Source of the DNA: an uncultured Paracoccaceae bacterium
GTDB taxonomy: Bacteria; Pseudomonadota; Alphaproteobacteria; Rhodobacterales; Rhodobacteraceae
NCBI GenBank assembly: GCA_947492475.1
Contig: CANLNM010000006.1
Location: 124,001 to 188,000 of the forward strand
DNA length: 64,000 nucleotides
Direction: 5' to 3'
Position 1 is the stretch's first letter. Every line of letters starts with the position of its first letter. This document shows positions 33,923 through 42,430 of this stretch, one piece after another. The notes under the pieces are model-generated. The model ran no database searches and had not been told where the DNA came from. It worked only from the letters and a program-made list of their open reading frames with translations. The position numbers were made by a program, and so were the translations under genes.

Positions 33923-33950
33923 ATTTGGGGGGCAATTTTATCGGTTCAAG
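33923..33950 (-). promoter_or_regulatory. Candidate RpoH (sigma-32) promoter of hsp20
   Basis: On the minus strand CTTGAA (33950-33945) is followed after 14 nt by CCCCAAAT (33930-33923), against the sigma-32 consensus CTTGAA-N12-14-CCCCATNT (all six -35 bases and seven of eight -10 positions). Transcription would begin near 33915, giving a leader of about 85 nt. The -35 overlaps one arm of an 8-bp inverted repeat with 33968-33975. Confidence 0.72.
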
Positions 33951-33976
33951 AGGGGACGTTGAGAAATTTGAACCGG

Positions 33977-34798
33977 CTATTGGCGCGGGGGCGGCGTCAT
34001 GAACAGCGCGCCGGTGTCATTGGTTTGGCCCGGTTCAAGCACGCGAATACCGTGGGGGGGCGTGTCGCGAAACACACCACGGCCTGCATCCATTTCAGAA
34101 CGCAGCTGATCCAACGGCGCGCTGATTTCCGCCCCTAGCGACACCTTGCGCCCGCCGATATTTGCCTTTGAGGTGATGATGCTGACGATCTGGGCAATCC
34201 CGTTTGAAATCAGAAAAACCGGTGCGCCAGAGCTGCCAAAATCAATGTCGCAACTCATGACAACCACACCGGATTGGCGCCCCAAAACGGCACAAACCTC
34301 TTGCAAAGAAGGGGCCTCGGCGCGGTCAAGCGCGTAGGACACAACGCCAACCTGCGCCCCAATCGGCATTTGGGTCGCCGTGCGAAAAGGTTCGATGGAT
34401 GTGTTGCGAATGGGTTGGCTGAGTTCGAGCAGCGCCATGTCATAGGCGACCGACGCCACCGGTGCGTCGTCCAGATACACATAATCAGGATGCACCACGA
34501 CGCGGCGAATTTCACGATAGGCCAGCGCGCGACCATTGCGCAAACCGGCCAAAAATTCGATCCGCGACAGATCAATGGGCGCCCCGGTCTGGCGATCAAA
34601 CAGACAATGGGCCGCCGTCACGATTTGGCGATCCGAAATCAGCGCAGCGGTGCAAAACCCTTTGCCATCAAGCTCTAGCCGACCCACAGCTTCCCAGCCG
34701 CGTGCATCATCGGCGGTTTGCAACGCGTCCAATGCTGCGTCCTGCGCATGGGCCGCACTGATCCACAATCCGAAAAATAGCACTAAAAGACGTTTCAT
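33977..34798 (-). CDS. Trypsin-like serine protease (S1 family), secreted
   Basis: This 273-residue protein has a signal peptide (cleavage near AHA/AQD at residue 19) and a chymotrypsin-fold domain. The catalytic triad is visible: His in VTAAHCLF, Asp in YDMALLEL, Ser in GSSGAPVF. Cysteines in GFCTAAL and AAHCLF, and VCAVLG and MSCDID, can form the usual disulfides. The ATG at 34798 starts MKRLLV; an upstream extension is unneeded. The target is unknown; a periplasmic location is inferred. It lies just downstream of glcF on the same strand and upstream of the hsp20 promoter. Confidence 0.88.
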   Translation of the reverse strand: MKRLLVLFFGLWISAAHAQDAALDALQTADDARGWEAVGRLELDGKGFCTAALISDRQIVTAAHCLFDRQTGAPIDLSRIEFLAGLRNGRALAYREIRRVVVHPDYVYLDDAPVASVAYDMALLELSQPIRNTSIEPFRTATQMPIGAQVGVVSYALDRAEAPSLQEVCAVLGRQSGVVVMSCDIDFGSSGAPVFLISNGIAQIVSIITSKANIGGRKVSLGAEISAPLDQLRSEMDAGRGVFRDTPPHGIRVLEPGQTNDTGALFMTPPPRQ

Positions 34799-34838
34799 AC
34801 CCTGCCTGTACCCGGCTTTTGGGGCCAGATTAGGGCAG

Positions 34839-36161
34839 TTAGCGCAGGATGGGCACCTCTGGAGTGCGTTTCCCCGGCGCAGTGAGTCCTGCGGGCATCG
34901 GTCCACCGGTTGCCCAATCCAGCAATTCCACTGTGTGCAGGATCGGCGTGTCCGTTCCAGATCCGATTTGCATCATGCAGCCAATATTCCCCGCGGCGAT
35001 CACATCGGGTTTTTTAGCCTCGATATTGCGGATTTTGTTGGCTTTGAGCTGTTTTGAAATCTCTGGCTGCATCAAATTATAGGTCCCCGCGGACCCACAA
35101 CATAGGTGGGAATCGGCAGGTTCGACGACGGTATATCCCGCGCGGCGCAGCAAATCTTTGGGATAGGTTTTGATCTGTTGGCCATGTTGCAGGGAACAGG
35201 CGGCATGATAGGCGACAACCATGTCTTTTTCTGCGCCTTCGGGCAGGTCCAATTGCATCAATAACTCGCTGATATCCATGGTGATTTCACTGACTTTGGC
35301 GGCGTCGCTGGCCAAGGGATCATTGCGGAACATATGCCCGTAATCCTTAACCGTGGTACCGCAGCCGGACGTGTTGATCACAATCGCATCCAACCCTGCG
35401 CCGTTGATTTCATCGCGCCAGGCGCTGATGTTTTTGGCCGCTGTGGCGTGGCTTTCATCCTCTTTGCCCATGTGATGGGTCAGCGCACCACAACAGCCCG
35501 CGCCTTTGGCCACGACCACGTCGCATCCAAGCCGGGTCAGCAGGCGGATTGTCGCGTCGTTGATGTCGGTGTTCAGCGCCTTTTGCGCACAGCCCGTCAT
35601 CAAGGCAACACGTTTTTTGCGTGGGATTTCAGCGGCAAAGCTTTGGGGATCGTCATTGCGGCTAACCGGGGGGATCACCTTGGGGGCCATTTCCAGCATC
35701 GCCCGCAGACGGGGATCAGGCATGAACCGTGCAAAAGGTCGCCCGATTTTCGCCCCCAGCAAGGCCAGTCGGAACCGTCCGGGATAGGGGAGGATCCGTG
35801 CCAACATCCACCGCAAGGCCCGGTCAGAAAACGGGCGTTTATAGCGTTTTTCGATATAGGCGCGGGCATGATCGACCAGATGCATGTAATGCACGCCCGA
35901 CGGGCAGGTGGTCATGCAGGCCAGACAGGACAGGCACCGATCCACATGCAACACGGTTTGAGGGTCCGGGTCGCGGTCATTTTCCAGCATATCCTTGATC
36001 TGATAAATCCGGCCGCGGGGGCTGTCTAATTCATCGCCAAGGATTTGATATGTCGGGCAGGTTGCAGTGCAAAATCCGCAATGGACGCAGGACCGCAGGA
36101 TGTCATTGGCCCGTTGAATACCGGGATCGTTCAGTTGCTCTGGAGTAAAGTTGGTTTGCAT
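34839..36161 (-). CDS. glcF: Glycolate oxidase iron-sulfur subunit
   Basis: This 440-residue subunit has two N-terminal ferredoxin motifs (CVHCGFCTATCPT near residue 31 and CLSCLACMTTCPSG near residue 83) and two C-terminal CCG-type domains (GAGCCGALTHHMG and LCCGSAGTYNLM) for additional cofactors. With GlcD and GlcE it oxidises glycolate to glyoxylate and passes electrons to quinone. It is the last gene of glcD-glcE-glcF and begins 4 nt after glcE ends. Confidence 0.95.
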   Translation of the reverse strand: MQTNFTPEQLNDPGIQRANDILRSCVHCGFCTATCPTYQILGDELDSPRGRIYQIKDMLENDRDPDPQTVLHVDRCLSCLACMTTCPSGVHYMHLVDHARAYIEKRYKRPFSDRALRWMLARILPYPGRFRLALLGAKIGRPFARFMPDPRLRAMLEMAPKVIPPVSRNDDPQSFAAEIPRKKRVALMTGCAQKALNTDINDATIRLLTRLGCDVVVAKGAGCCGALTHHMGKEDESHATAAKNISAWRDEINGAGLDAIVINTSGCGTTVKDYGHMFRNDPLASDAAKVSEITMDISELLMQLDLPEGAEKDMVVAYHAACSLQHGQQIKTYPKDLLRRAGYTVVEPADSHLCCGSAGTYNLMQPEISKQLKANKIRNIEAKKPDVIAAGNIGCMMQIGSGTDTPILHTVELLDWATGGPMPAGLTAPGKRTPEVPILR

Positions 36162-36165
36162 CAGA

Positions 36166-37266
36166 TCAATCCATCAGGCCGGGGTTCAGAATGCCGCGCG
36201 GGTCAAATTGGGCGCGCAACCCTTGGGTCAGGGCGCGTAGCGGGGCCGGTTCCGGGGCAAAACCCGCAACAGAATGTCGGGTTTCAACATCCGCGCGGAT
36301 CAGCGTGGCATGTCCATCGAATGCCCCCAGTTTTGCACGTAAATCACCGCCATGTGGGGCCAAGGCCCAAATCAAACCGCCGCCCCAATCCAGCAAAGTC
36401 TGGGTCGCACCCATCCTGTTGATCAGGTCCGGTGCGTCGCTGGGTTTTGCCGAAATGCGCCAGACATCCCCGGGCTGGTCGGCAAAAACAGACACGTCCC
36501 GGATGTGCGTCCAGTCCACGTCTTGGATTTCGACATCCCCAAAAGGCGCGAGCAATTTGGTCAATTCACCGGCGCGATAGGTGACGGATTGTTCAAATCC
36601 TTCGATCCGAACAAAGGTTTGCGCGGCCTGTGTATCATGCGCGCATCCCGTCACCTCATAGGGGGATCCCAGCGCGCGTGACATTGCGGCCACCGCCTGC
36701 GCGACATCCAATCCGCGCAACACCAAGGTGGCGCTGGTTTCAGGTTTGGGCAACACTTTGAGGCTGACATCGCTGAGCATTCCCAACGTGCCCCATGACC
36801 CAGCCATCAGTTTGACCAGATCATAGCCGGTGACATTTTTCATCACACGCCCGCCGTTTTTCAGGATGCGCCCCGCCCCATCCACAAACGTCACGCCCAG
36901 TGCAAAATCGCGACATGCGCCAACCGCGATGCGGCGCGGGCCGGATACATTGGCCGCAACTACGCCGCCGATTGTGGGCGTGCCGGTTGAGCGCAGCAGC
37001 ACCCGGTGGTCCATCGGCTCAAACGCCAAACGCTGATTTTCCTGATCCAAAGCGGCTTCGATGTTAGCGACGGGCGTGCCAGATTGCGCAACCAAGGTCA
37101 GCGCGCCGGGTTCATACAAAGTAATGCCGTTCAAATCCGCGCTGGACAGGGCGGTGCCATCCATCGGGCGGCCAATATCACGGGTTCCGCCACCACGAAT
37201 GTGCAACGGGCCGGACGCGTTTTGGATCATATCGGCCAGGTCGGTTATGGTGTTAGGCAACAGCAT
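36166..37266 (-). CDS. glcE: Glycolate oxidase FAD-binding subunit
   Basis: This 366-residue protein has a PCMH-type FAD-binding domain: LHIRGGGTRDIGRP near residue 19, PTIGGVVAANVSGPRRI near residue 95, and GYDLVKLMAGSWGTLGML near residue 147. It partners GlcD and GlcF in the membrane-associated glycolate dehydrogenase. It lies 45 nt after glcD and 4 nt before glcF. The length and motif order match the family. Confidence 0.94.
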   Translation of the reverse strand: MLLPNTITDLADMIQNASGPLHIRGGGTRDIGRPMDGTALSSADLNGITLYEPGALTLVAQSGTPVANIEAALDQENQRLAFEPMDHRVLLRSTGTPTIGGVVAANVSGPRRIAVGACRDFALGVTFVDGAGRILKNGGRVMKNVTGYDLVKLMAGSWGTLGMLSDVSLKVLPKPETSATLVLRGLDVAQAVAAMSRALGSPYEVTGCAHDTQAAQTFVRIEGFEQSVTYRAGELTKLLAPFGDVEIQDVDWTHIRDVSVFADQPGDVWRISAKPSDAPDLINRMGATQTLLDWGGGLIWALAPHGGDLRAKLGAFDGHATLIRADVETRHSVAGFAPEPAPLRALTQGLRAQFDPRGILNPGLMD

Positions 37267-37311
37267 GATGTCAGTCCATTTTGGAAAGATACAAGAAAGA
37301 GAAGCGGCAGA

Positions 37312-38751
37312 TTACTGCGCCGCAACGCGTCGGGATTGGCTGGAATCCAGCGGGAACACCTTGGCCGGATTTAGCAGCCATTTAGGGTCAAACACGTCTT
37401 TGACGGCCATCTGGATATCCAGATCGTCGGGCTGATATTGGGTGTTCATCAGATCGCGTTTTTCGATCCCGACGCCGTGTTCACCTGTTAGGCACCCGCC
37501 CACTTGGACGCAGAGTTTCAGGATTTCGGCGCCCAGTTTTTCGCACAATTCCAGATCGCCAGGCTTGTTGGCGTCAAACAGGATCAGCGGATGCATATTG
37601 CCATCGCCCGCGTGAAAAACATTGCCCACATCCAGACCGATTTCTTGGCTTAACTCTTTGATCCGGCGCAATACAAATGGCAATTCGGACACAGGGATCG
37701 TGCCATCCAGACACATGTAGTCATTGATCTGGCCCATCGCGCCAAAGGCAGATTTACGGCCCAGCCAGATCCGGGCGGCCTGATCTGCGTCACGCGCTTG
37801 GCGCAGCTCAACGGGATTGTGGCGATTGGCGATGTCGATGATCCGGCGCAGTTGATCGTCGATCTCGGCCTCTGATCCTTCGACCTCAACGATCAGCAAA
37901 GCTTCGCAATCGGGGTAACCCGCCTTGGCAAAGGCTTCGGTTGCGCGAATACAAGGGCGGTCCATGAATTCGATGGCGACGGGCAAAATCCCGGCTTTGA
38001 TGATGTCGCTGACACAGGCCCCGGCCACTTCGTTGCTGTCAAACCCGATCAAGGCGGGGCGTGCGCCTTCGGGTTTGTGCAGAATGCGCAGGGTGGCCTC
38101 GGTGACGATACCCAGCTGCCCCTCAGAGCCGCAGAACAACCCCAGCAAATCAAGCCCGCCCGCATCCAGATGACCGCCGCCAATATCAACGATGGTGCCG
38201 TCCATCATGACCATTTTCACGCCCATCAGATTGTTGGTGGTCACGCCGTATTTCAGGCAATGCGCCCCGCCTGAATTCATCGCGATATTGCCGGCAATGG
38301 CGCAGGCCAATTGGCTGGACGGGTCAGGCGCGTAGAAAAATCCCTCTTCTTCGACGGCGCCTGACACGCTGAGATTGGTGCGCCCGGTCTGTACGCGAAT
38401 GATGCGGTTGTCATAATCGGTTTCCAGCACGTCATTCATCCGTGCCACGCCCAAAATGACGCAATCCGCGGTGGGCAATGCGCCGCCTGCCAATGATGTG
38501 CCTGCCCCGCGCGGCACAACCGGCACGCCTTCGGCATGGCATACCTTTAGCACATCGGCGACCTCTTGGGTGGTGGTAGGCAGAACCGCACAAAGCGGCG
38601 GGCATTTATAGGCCGTCAGCGCGTCACATTCATAGGCGTGCACTTCGGTGTCTTTGTGGATCACATGGCTGTTGGGCAGCACCGCCTGAAGCTTTGCCAC
38701 GATCTGTTGCTTGCGGTCTATGATCGACGCAGAGGGGACGGGCATTTGCAT
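37312..38751 (-). CDS. glcD: Glycolate oxidase subunit GlcD
   Basis: This 479-residue flavoenzyme has an N-terminal FAD domain (VVPRGAGTSLAGGALP near residue 75 and ACAIAGNIAMNSGGAHCLKYG near residue 140) and a C-terminal catalytic domain with VFHAGDGNMHPLILF and GEHGVGIEKRDLM, as in D-lactate/glycolate dehydrogenases. The ATG at 38751 has AGGAGC 9 nt upstream; the longer frame is not supported. A perfect inverted repeat TTGGTAA-N7-TTACCAA lies 24 nt before it. It begins the glcDEF operon. Confidence 0.95.
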   Translation of the reverse strand: MQMPVPSASIIDRKQQIVAKLQAVLPNSHVIHKDTEVHAYECDALTAYKCPPLCAVLPTTTQEVADVLKVCHAEGVPVVPRGAGTSLAGGALPTADCVILGVARMNDVLETDYDNRIIRVQTGRTNLSVSGAVEEEGFFYAPDPSSQLACAIAGNIAMNSGGAHCLKYGVTTNNLMGVKMVMMDGTIVDIGGGHLDAGGLDLLGLFCGSEGQLGIVTEATLRILHKPEGARPALIGFDSNEVAGACVSDIIKAGILPVAIEFMDRPCIRATEAFAKAGYPDCEALLIVEVEGSEAEIDDQLRRIIDIANRHNPVELRQARDADQAARIWLGRKSAFGAMGQINDYMCLDGTIPVSELPFVLRRIKELSQEIGLDVGNVFHAGDGNMHPLILFDANKPGDLELCEKLGAEILKLCVQVGGCLTGEHGVGIEKRDLMNTQYQPDDLDIQMAVKDVFDPKWLLNPAKVFPLDSSQSRRVAAQ

Positions 38752-38774
38752 AGGGCTGCTCCTGACGGCTATAA

Positions 38775-38795
38775 TTGGTAAAGTTTTATTACCAA
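38775..38795. promoter_or_regulatory. Inverted repeat upstream of glcD (candidate operator)
   Basis: TTGGTAA-N7-TTACCAA is a perfect 7-bp inverted repeat with an AGTTTTA spacer, 24 nt before the glcD start and 80 nt before the divergent gene at 38875. GlcC, the classical regulator of glycolate genes, is a GntR/FCD protein; an FCD regulator lies at 19892. Its own upstream repeat has similar arm spacing. Binding by that protein is a hypothesis. Confidence 0.6.
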
Positions 38796-38874
38796 CATAT
38801 GCGAAATTCAACACAATTATTGTCGCAGGGGGGCAAGTGCTTGCAATCAGGTGCGATTTTGGCCAGTCAAAAGC

Positions 38875-39285
38875 ATGGATTGGGTAAAAGTCATACACCT
38901 GCTGGCCGTGATGGGCTGGATGACCGGCATATTTTCGGTGCCGCGGGCGATCATTTTCTGGAAACGGGAATTTGCGGCATCCGGTGAATTTGGCCCCGCC
39001 GGGGATTTGACCGTGCGGCTTTATCGGTTTTCGGCCGGGCTGGGCGTGATTGCGATCATCACCGGTTTGATCCTTGCATGGCATTGGAATTTTGCCGCTT
39101 GGATCTGGCTAAAATTGGCTTTTGTCGCAGCCTTGGCCGCGCATTACGCCTTTACTGGGCGGTTGGTGATCCGCGCCCGCCGTGGTGTTTTTAGCCACAG
39201 CGATCTGTTTTTGCGGATATTCAACGAAGTCAGCGTTTTTGGCACCATCGCGATCCTGATCGTTGTTGTGTTTAAGCCGTTCTGA
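38875..39285 (+). CDS. CopD/HemJ-like four-helix membrane protein
   Basis: This 136-residue protein has four hydrophobic segments and resembles CopD/HemJ (UPF0093): WVKVIHLLAVMGWMTGIFSV with a histidine in helix 1, WIWLKLAFVAALAAHYAFTG in helix 3, and a C-terminal hydrophobic helix. HemJ is a protoporphyrinogen oxidase whose usual context is heme genes, absent here, so that activity is only a possibility. It is divergent from glcD across 123 nt and its stop overlaps the next start by 1 nt (TGATG). Confidence 0.75.
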   Translation: MDWVKVIHLLAVMGWMTGIFSVPRAIIFWKREFAASGEFGPAGDLTVRLYRFSAGLGVIAIITGLILAWHWNFAAWIWLKLAFVAALAAHYAFTGRLVIRARRGVFSHSDLFLRIFNEVSVFGTIAILIVVVFKPF

Positions 39286-39980
39286 TGCCCACGTCGCTTC
39301 CTGATATTATCGGTACGATATCCTGGCTGGATTGGGCGGCGCTGGGCTATTTGCTGATTGGGGCTGTTTTGATTGGGGTGCTGATTGAACATCCCCCCAA
39401 AAGTCGGCCTTCGGTGTCGATGATCATGGCGGAATATCGGCGCGATTGGATGCGCACCTTTGCCACCCGAGAAGTCCGCATTTTTGACAGTCAAATCCTC
39501 GGGAATCTGCGGCAGGGAACATCGTTTTTTGCCTCTACCAGTTTGTTGGCCTTAGGGGCGGTTCTGGCATTGATCGGGAACACGGAACCGCTATCGGGGT
39601 TGGCCTTGGAATTGGCCCAAGAAGAGGCGCCAGCATTGGTTTGGCAGGTCAAATTGCTGGTTGTGGCCTATTTCCTGATATCCGCGTTTTTGCGGTTTGT
39701 CTGGTCGCACCGCGTGTTTGGCTATTGTTCGGTTTTGATGGCCGCCACACCAGAACAGTCAGATGACCCAAATGTTGATGTAATGGCGCAGCAAGCGGCC
39801 GAATTGAATATCCGTGCGGCGGTGAATTTTAACCGTGGTTTGCGGGGCATTTATTTCGCTTTGGGGGCATTGGCCTGGTTGCTGGGACCCGCTGCATTGA
39901 TTGTCGCCACCACTGTGACCCTCTGGGTGCTGTGGTCACGGGAATTCAATTCGATCCCACGTCAGATCATCCTGCGCTAG
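39285..39980 (+). CDS. DUF599-type membrane protein
   Basis: This 231-residue protein has four to five hydrophobic segments with the DUF599-like pattern LDWAALGYLLIGAVLIG, then the cytoplasmic SMIMAEYRRDWMRTF, FFASTSLLALGAVLALIGN, and ALGALAWLLGPAALIVA. The function is unknown. It overlaps the CopD/HemJ-like gene by 1 nt, so the two are translationally coupled. No partner enzyme is evident. Confidence 0.85.
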   Translation: MPTSLPDIIGTISWLDWAALGYLLIGAVLIGVLIEHPPKSRPSVSMIMAEYRRDWMRTFATREVRIFDSQILGNLRQGTSFFASTSLLALGAVLALIGNTEPLSGLALELAQEEAPALVWQVKLLVVAYFLISAFLRFVWSHRVFGYCSVLMAATPEQSDDPNVDVMAQQAAELNIRAAVNFNRGLRGIYFALGALAWLLGPAALIVATTVTLWVLWSREFNSIPRQIILR

Positions 39981-40033
39981 CGCCTAACAGTTTCGTGATC
40001 CCAAATGTGATTTTTACGTGCTAAGCACCGCCT

Positions 40034-40357
40034 ATGTGGAAATTATTACCTTTACTGATTGCATCCCCTCTGGCGGCTGATCCGCCGGAAATCCTAAATG
40101 TCCAAGTGTCCGAAACATCCGTTGCGGTGACATTGGCCCATCCTGATACGGGGTGGGATCACTACGCTGATGGCTGGCGGATCGAAGACGAGAATGGCAA
40201 CGTTCTGGGCACACGGGTTTTGGCGCATCCCCATGTTGCCGAACAGCCGTTTACCCGGTCCCTGACGATCAGCGATCTGCCGGATCAGGTGTTTATACGC
40301 GCCCGGTGCATCGTGGATGGCTGGAACGAAACGACGGTGGCGGTTCAGGTGCGCTGA
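40034..40357 (+). CDS. Small secreted hypothetical protein
   Basis: This 107-residue protein has a short signal peptide (WKLLPLLIASPLAADP) and a beta-rich mature part with LNVQVSETSVAVTLAH, GWRIEDENGNVLGTRVLAH and LTISDLPDQVFIRARC, which may be an immunoglobulin-like or fibronectin-like sandwich. I do not recognise the family. It ends exactly where the convergent DUF operon gene at 40358 ends. Confidence 0.75.
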   Translation: MWKLLPLLIASPLAADPPEILNVQVSETSVAVTLAHPDTGWDHYADGWRIEDENGNVLGTRVLAHPHVAEQPFTRSLTISDLPDQVFIRARCIVDGWNETTVAVQVR

Positions 40358-42430
40358 TCAGCGCCGCCGCCCTTCGTAGAGCCACGCACCGATCACCAGC
40401 AACGCAGATAACAGCAGAAACGCCCAAGAGGGCAGCGCCGGAAACACGGTGATATCTGCCGACCGATAGGCGTCGCGCGGGATGATCCCGATCCAGCCCC
40501 GCCCCGATGCCGGGCGTCCTTCGCGGATTGCGCGCACATCCAGATTGCCGTCATCCATCTGTGCGACGGCCCCGCGAAACGTGTCTGCCAATGGGGTCAG
40601 ATCGTCACCGGTTGCAATGGTTTGCACAAATTCACGTGGTGCCGCTGGGCCAAGCGCGATCACGGCGCTCTGATCCGTATCCGCTAACCGATAGAGCCCC
40701 ATTTCTGGCCCATCATAGGTCGCCTCAAACCGGCCCGGGCTGGTTTCACGCAGCGCGACGCTGGTTTCGCTGCCATCCGGGTTTTGCACGATGATGTCTT
40801 CGGCTGTGTCGGCCAAGGTGCGGCGGATAATCCGCATGCTTTGTCCGGTGGGTTCCGCCCAAAGTGTTTCTTCTTCCAGCTCGGGCTCTTTCATCATCCA
40901 ATGGGCCAAGCGACGCAGCAATTCCAGCTGTGGCCCGCCGCCTTCATACCCGCGATTCCACAGCCAGACATGGTCTGATCCCAGCAAGGCCACACGGCCC
41001 TCGCCAACGCGGTTCAGGATCAATAGCGGGGAATCGTCGATCCCACTCATGACAACGGATGCATCTTGGGCGGCGACAACTTCGACTTGGCGCAACCAAC
41101 GCCCCCAACCGGGTTGCCCGTCAGGGCCCATCGGCAAAAGCGTGTCCAGACCGGATGTGACGGGGTGGCGATGGCCCAATTCAGTGAGCGTCGGGGTAAA
41201 TCCCTGTTCCATGATCCGCGCGGTTGGTCCGGCGGGCAACACATTGCCCAAAGGCGACCTGAACAGGCTGTCAGCCCCTGCAAAATCTGGTCCCGCTGCA
41301 ATCAGAACCGCACCGCCGCGTTCCACGTAACCACGGATGTTTTCCAGATAGGACGACGGTAAAATCCCACGCCGTTTGTAGCGATCAAAGATGATCAGAT
41401 CGAATTCATCGGTCTTTTCGAGAAACAATTCACGGGTCGGAAAGGCAATCAGACTGAGTTCATCCACCGGCACGCCGTCTTGTTTTTCGGGGGGACGCAG
41501 AATGGTGAAATGCACCAGATCAACCGACGCGTCCGATTTTAGCAGGTTGCGCCACGTGCGTTCGCCGGGATGAGGTTCGCCCGACACCAACAACACCCGC
41601 AGCCGATCGCGCACACCGTTGATCTGAACCACCGCCGCGTTGTTTCGATCTGTCAATTCGCCCTCGGCGGTTGGGGTTTGGAATTGCAACACATTCATCC
41701 CGCCATGGGGCAGGGTGACGGGCAGTTCCAGATCTTCGTTGACGGGGATCTGAAATTCCAGCGGTGGGGCGCCGTCAATGGAAATGGACAGATCGACCAA
41801 TTGGGTTTCGGTTGGGGCCGCGCCTTGGTCCTCTATGCGCAGGGTCAGGGTCACAGGTTCGCCCAGAATGGCAAAGGCAGGCGCATTTTGCACAATCAAA
41901 CGCCGGTCCCAATCCGTGTCATGCCCCGATAGCAAAACATGCATGGGGGCAGGCAGGTTGGGGGCGGCATCCATGTCATGGACCCGTCCATCCGTGAGCA
42001 AAACAATCCCGGCGATGCGGGCGCTTGGCTCTTCGGCGATGGCTTCGCCCAGGGCGGTCATCAGCCGTGTTCCTCCGTCGCCATCCGCATCCGGCACGCG
42101 CACGATGCGCAATTCGGTATTCGGGCGCTGGGTCACTTCGGATTGCAGGTTGCGCAACGCTGTTTCGGTCTGTTCTGCACGGTCAGACAGGGTCTGGCTG
42201 GCAGAGTCGTCGACCAGCGCGATGACGATGTCGGACAGGGCAATGCGGTCTTCGCGTTGGACGGATGGATTGGCGATCCCGGCCAGCAGCACCAGCGCGG
42301 CAACCATCCGAAAGATCCAGCCATTCAACCCCCGCCAAATGGCAAGGACTAGACCACAGGTCATCAGGCCCGCAGCAATCCAGATCACGGGCATCGGCAC
42401 CAAAGGCGCTAGGATTATCGATGCATTCAT
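40358..42430 (-). CDS. Membrane-anchored glutamine-amidotransferase-like/VWA-like protein
   Basis: This 690-residue protein has two N-terminal membrane helices (IWIAAGLMTCGLVLAIW and MVAALVLLAGIANP) and one at the C-terminus (WAFLLLSALLVIGAWLY). A VWA-like part has DDSASQ and VLLTDGRVHD, and a GATase1-like part has FDLIIFDRYKRRGILP and GGAVLIAAGPDFAGAD, without a clear catalytic Cys-His-Glu triad. It is the last gene of the MoxR-DUF58-DUF4159 operon and overlaps the previous gene by 4 nt. The family role is unknown; MoxR clusters assist maturation of envelope complexes. Confidence 0.82.
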   Translation of the reverse strand: MNASIILAPLVPMPVIWIAAGLMTCGLVLAIWRGLNGWIFRMVAALVLLAGIANPSVQREDRIALSDIVIALVDDSASQTLSDRAEQTETALRNLQSEVTQRPNTELRIVRVPDADGDGGTRLMTALGEAIAEEPSARIAGIVLLTDGRVHDMDAAPNLPAPMHVLLSGHDTDWDRRLIVQNAPAFAILGEPVTLTLRIEDQGAAPTETQLVDLSISIDGAPPLEFQIPVNEDLELPVTLPHGGMNVLQFQTPTAEGELTDRNNAAVVQINGVRDRLRVLLVSGEPHPGERTWRNLLKSDASVDLVHFTILRPPEKQDGVPVDELSLIAFPTRELFLEKTDEFDLIIFDRYKRRGILPSSYLENIRGYVERGGAVLIAAGPDFAGADSLFRSPLGNVLPAGPTARIMEQGFTPTLTELGHRHPVTSGLDTLLPMGPDGQPGWGRWLRQVEVVAAQDASVVMSGIDDSPLLILNRVGEGRVALLGSDHVWLWNRGYEGGGPQLELLRRLAHWMMKEPELEEETLWAEPTGQSMRIIRRTLADTAEDIIVQNPDGSETSVALRETSPGRFEATYDGPEMGLYRLADTDQSAVIALGPAAPREFVQTIATGDDLTPLADTFRGAVAQMDDGNLDVRAIREGRPASGRGWIGIIPRDAYRSADITVFPALPSWAFLLLSALLVIGAWLYEGRRR

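Noticed and set aside
33942-33975. 8-bp inverted repeat with 18-nt loop after the protease gene
   Set aside because: No U-run follows, and one arm overlaps the proposed -35 of hsp20; kept only as a note there.
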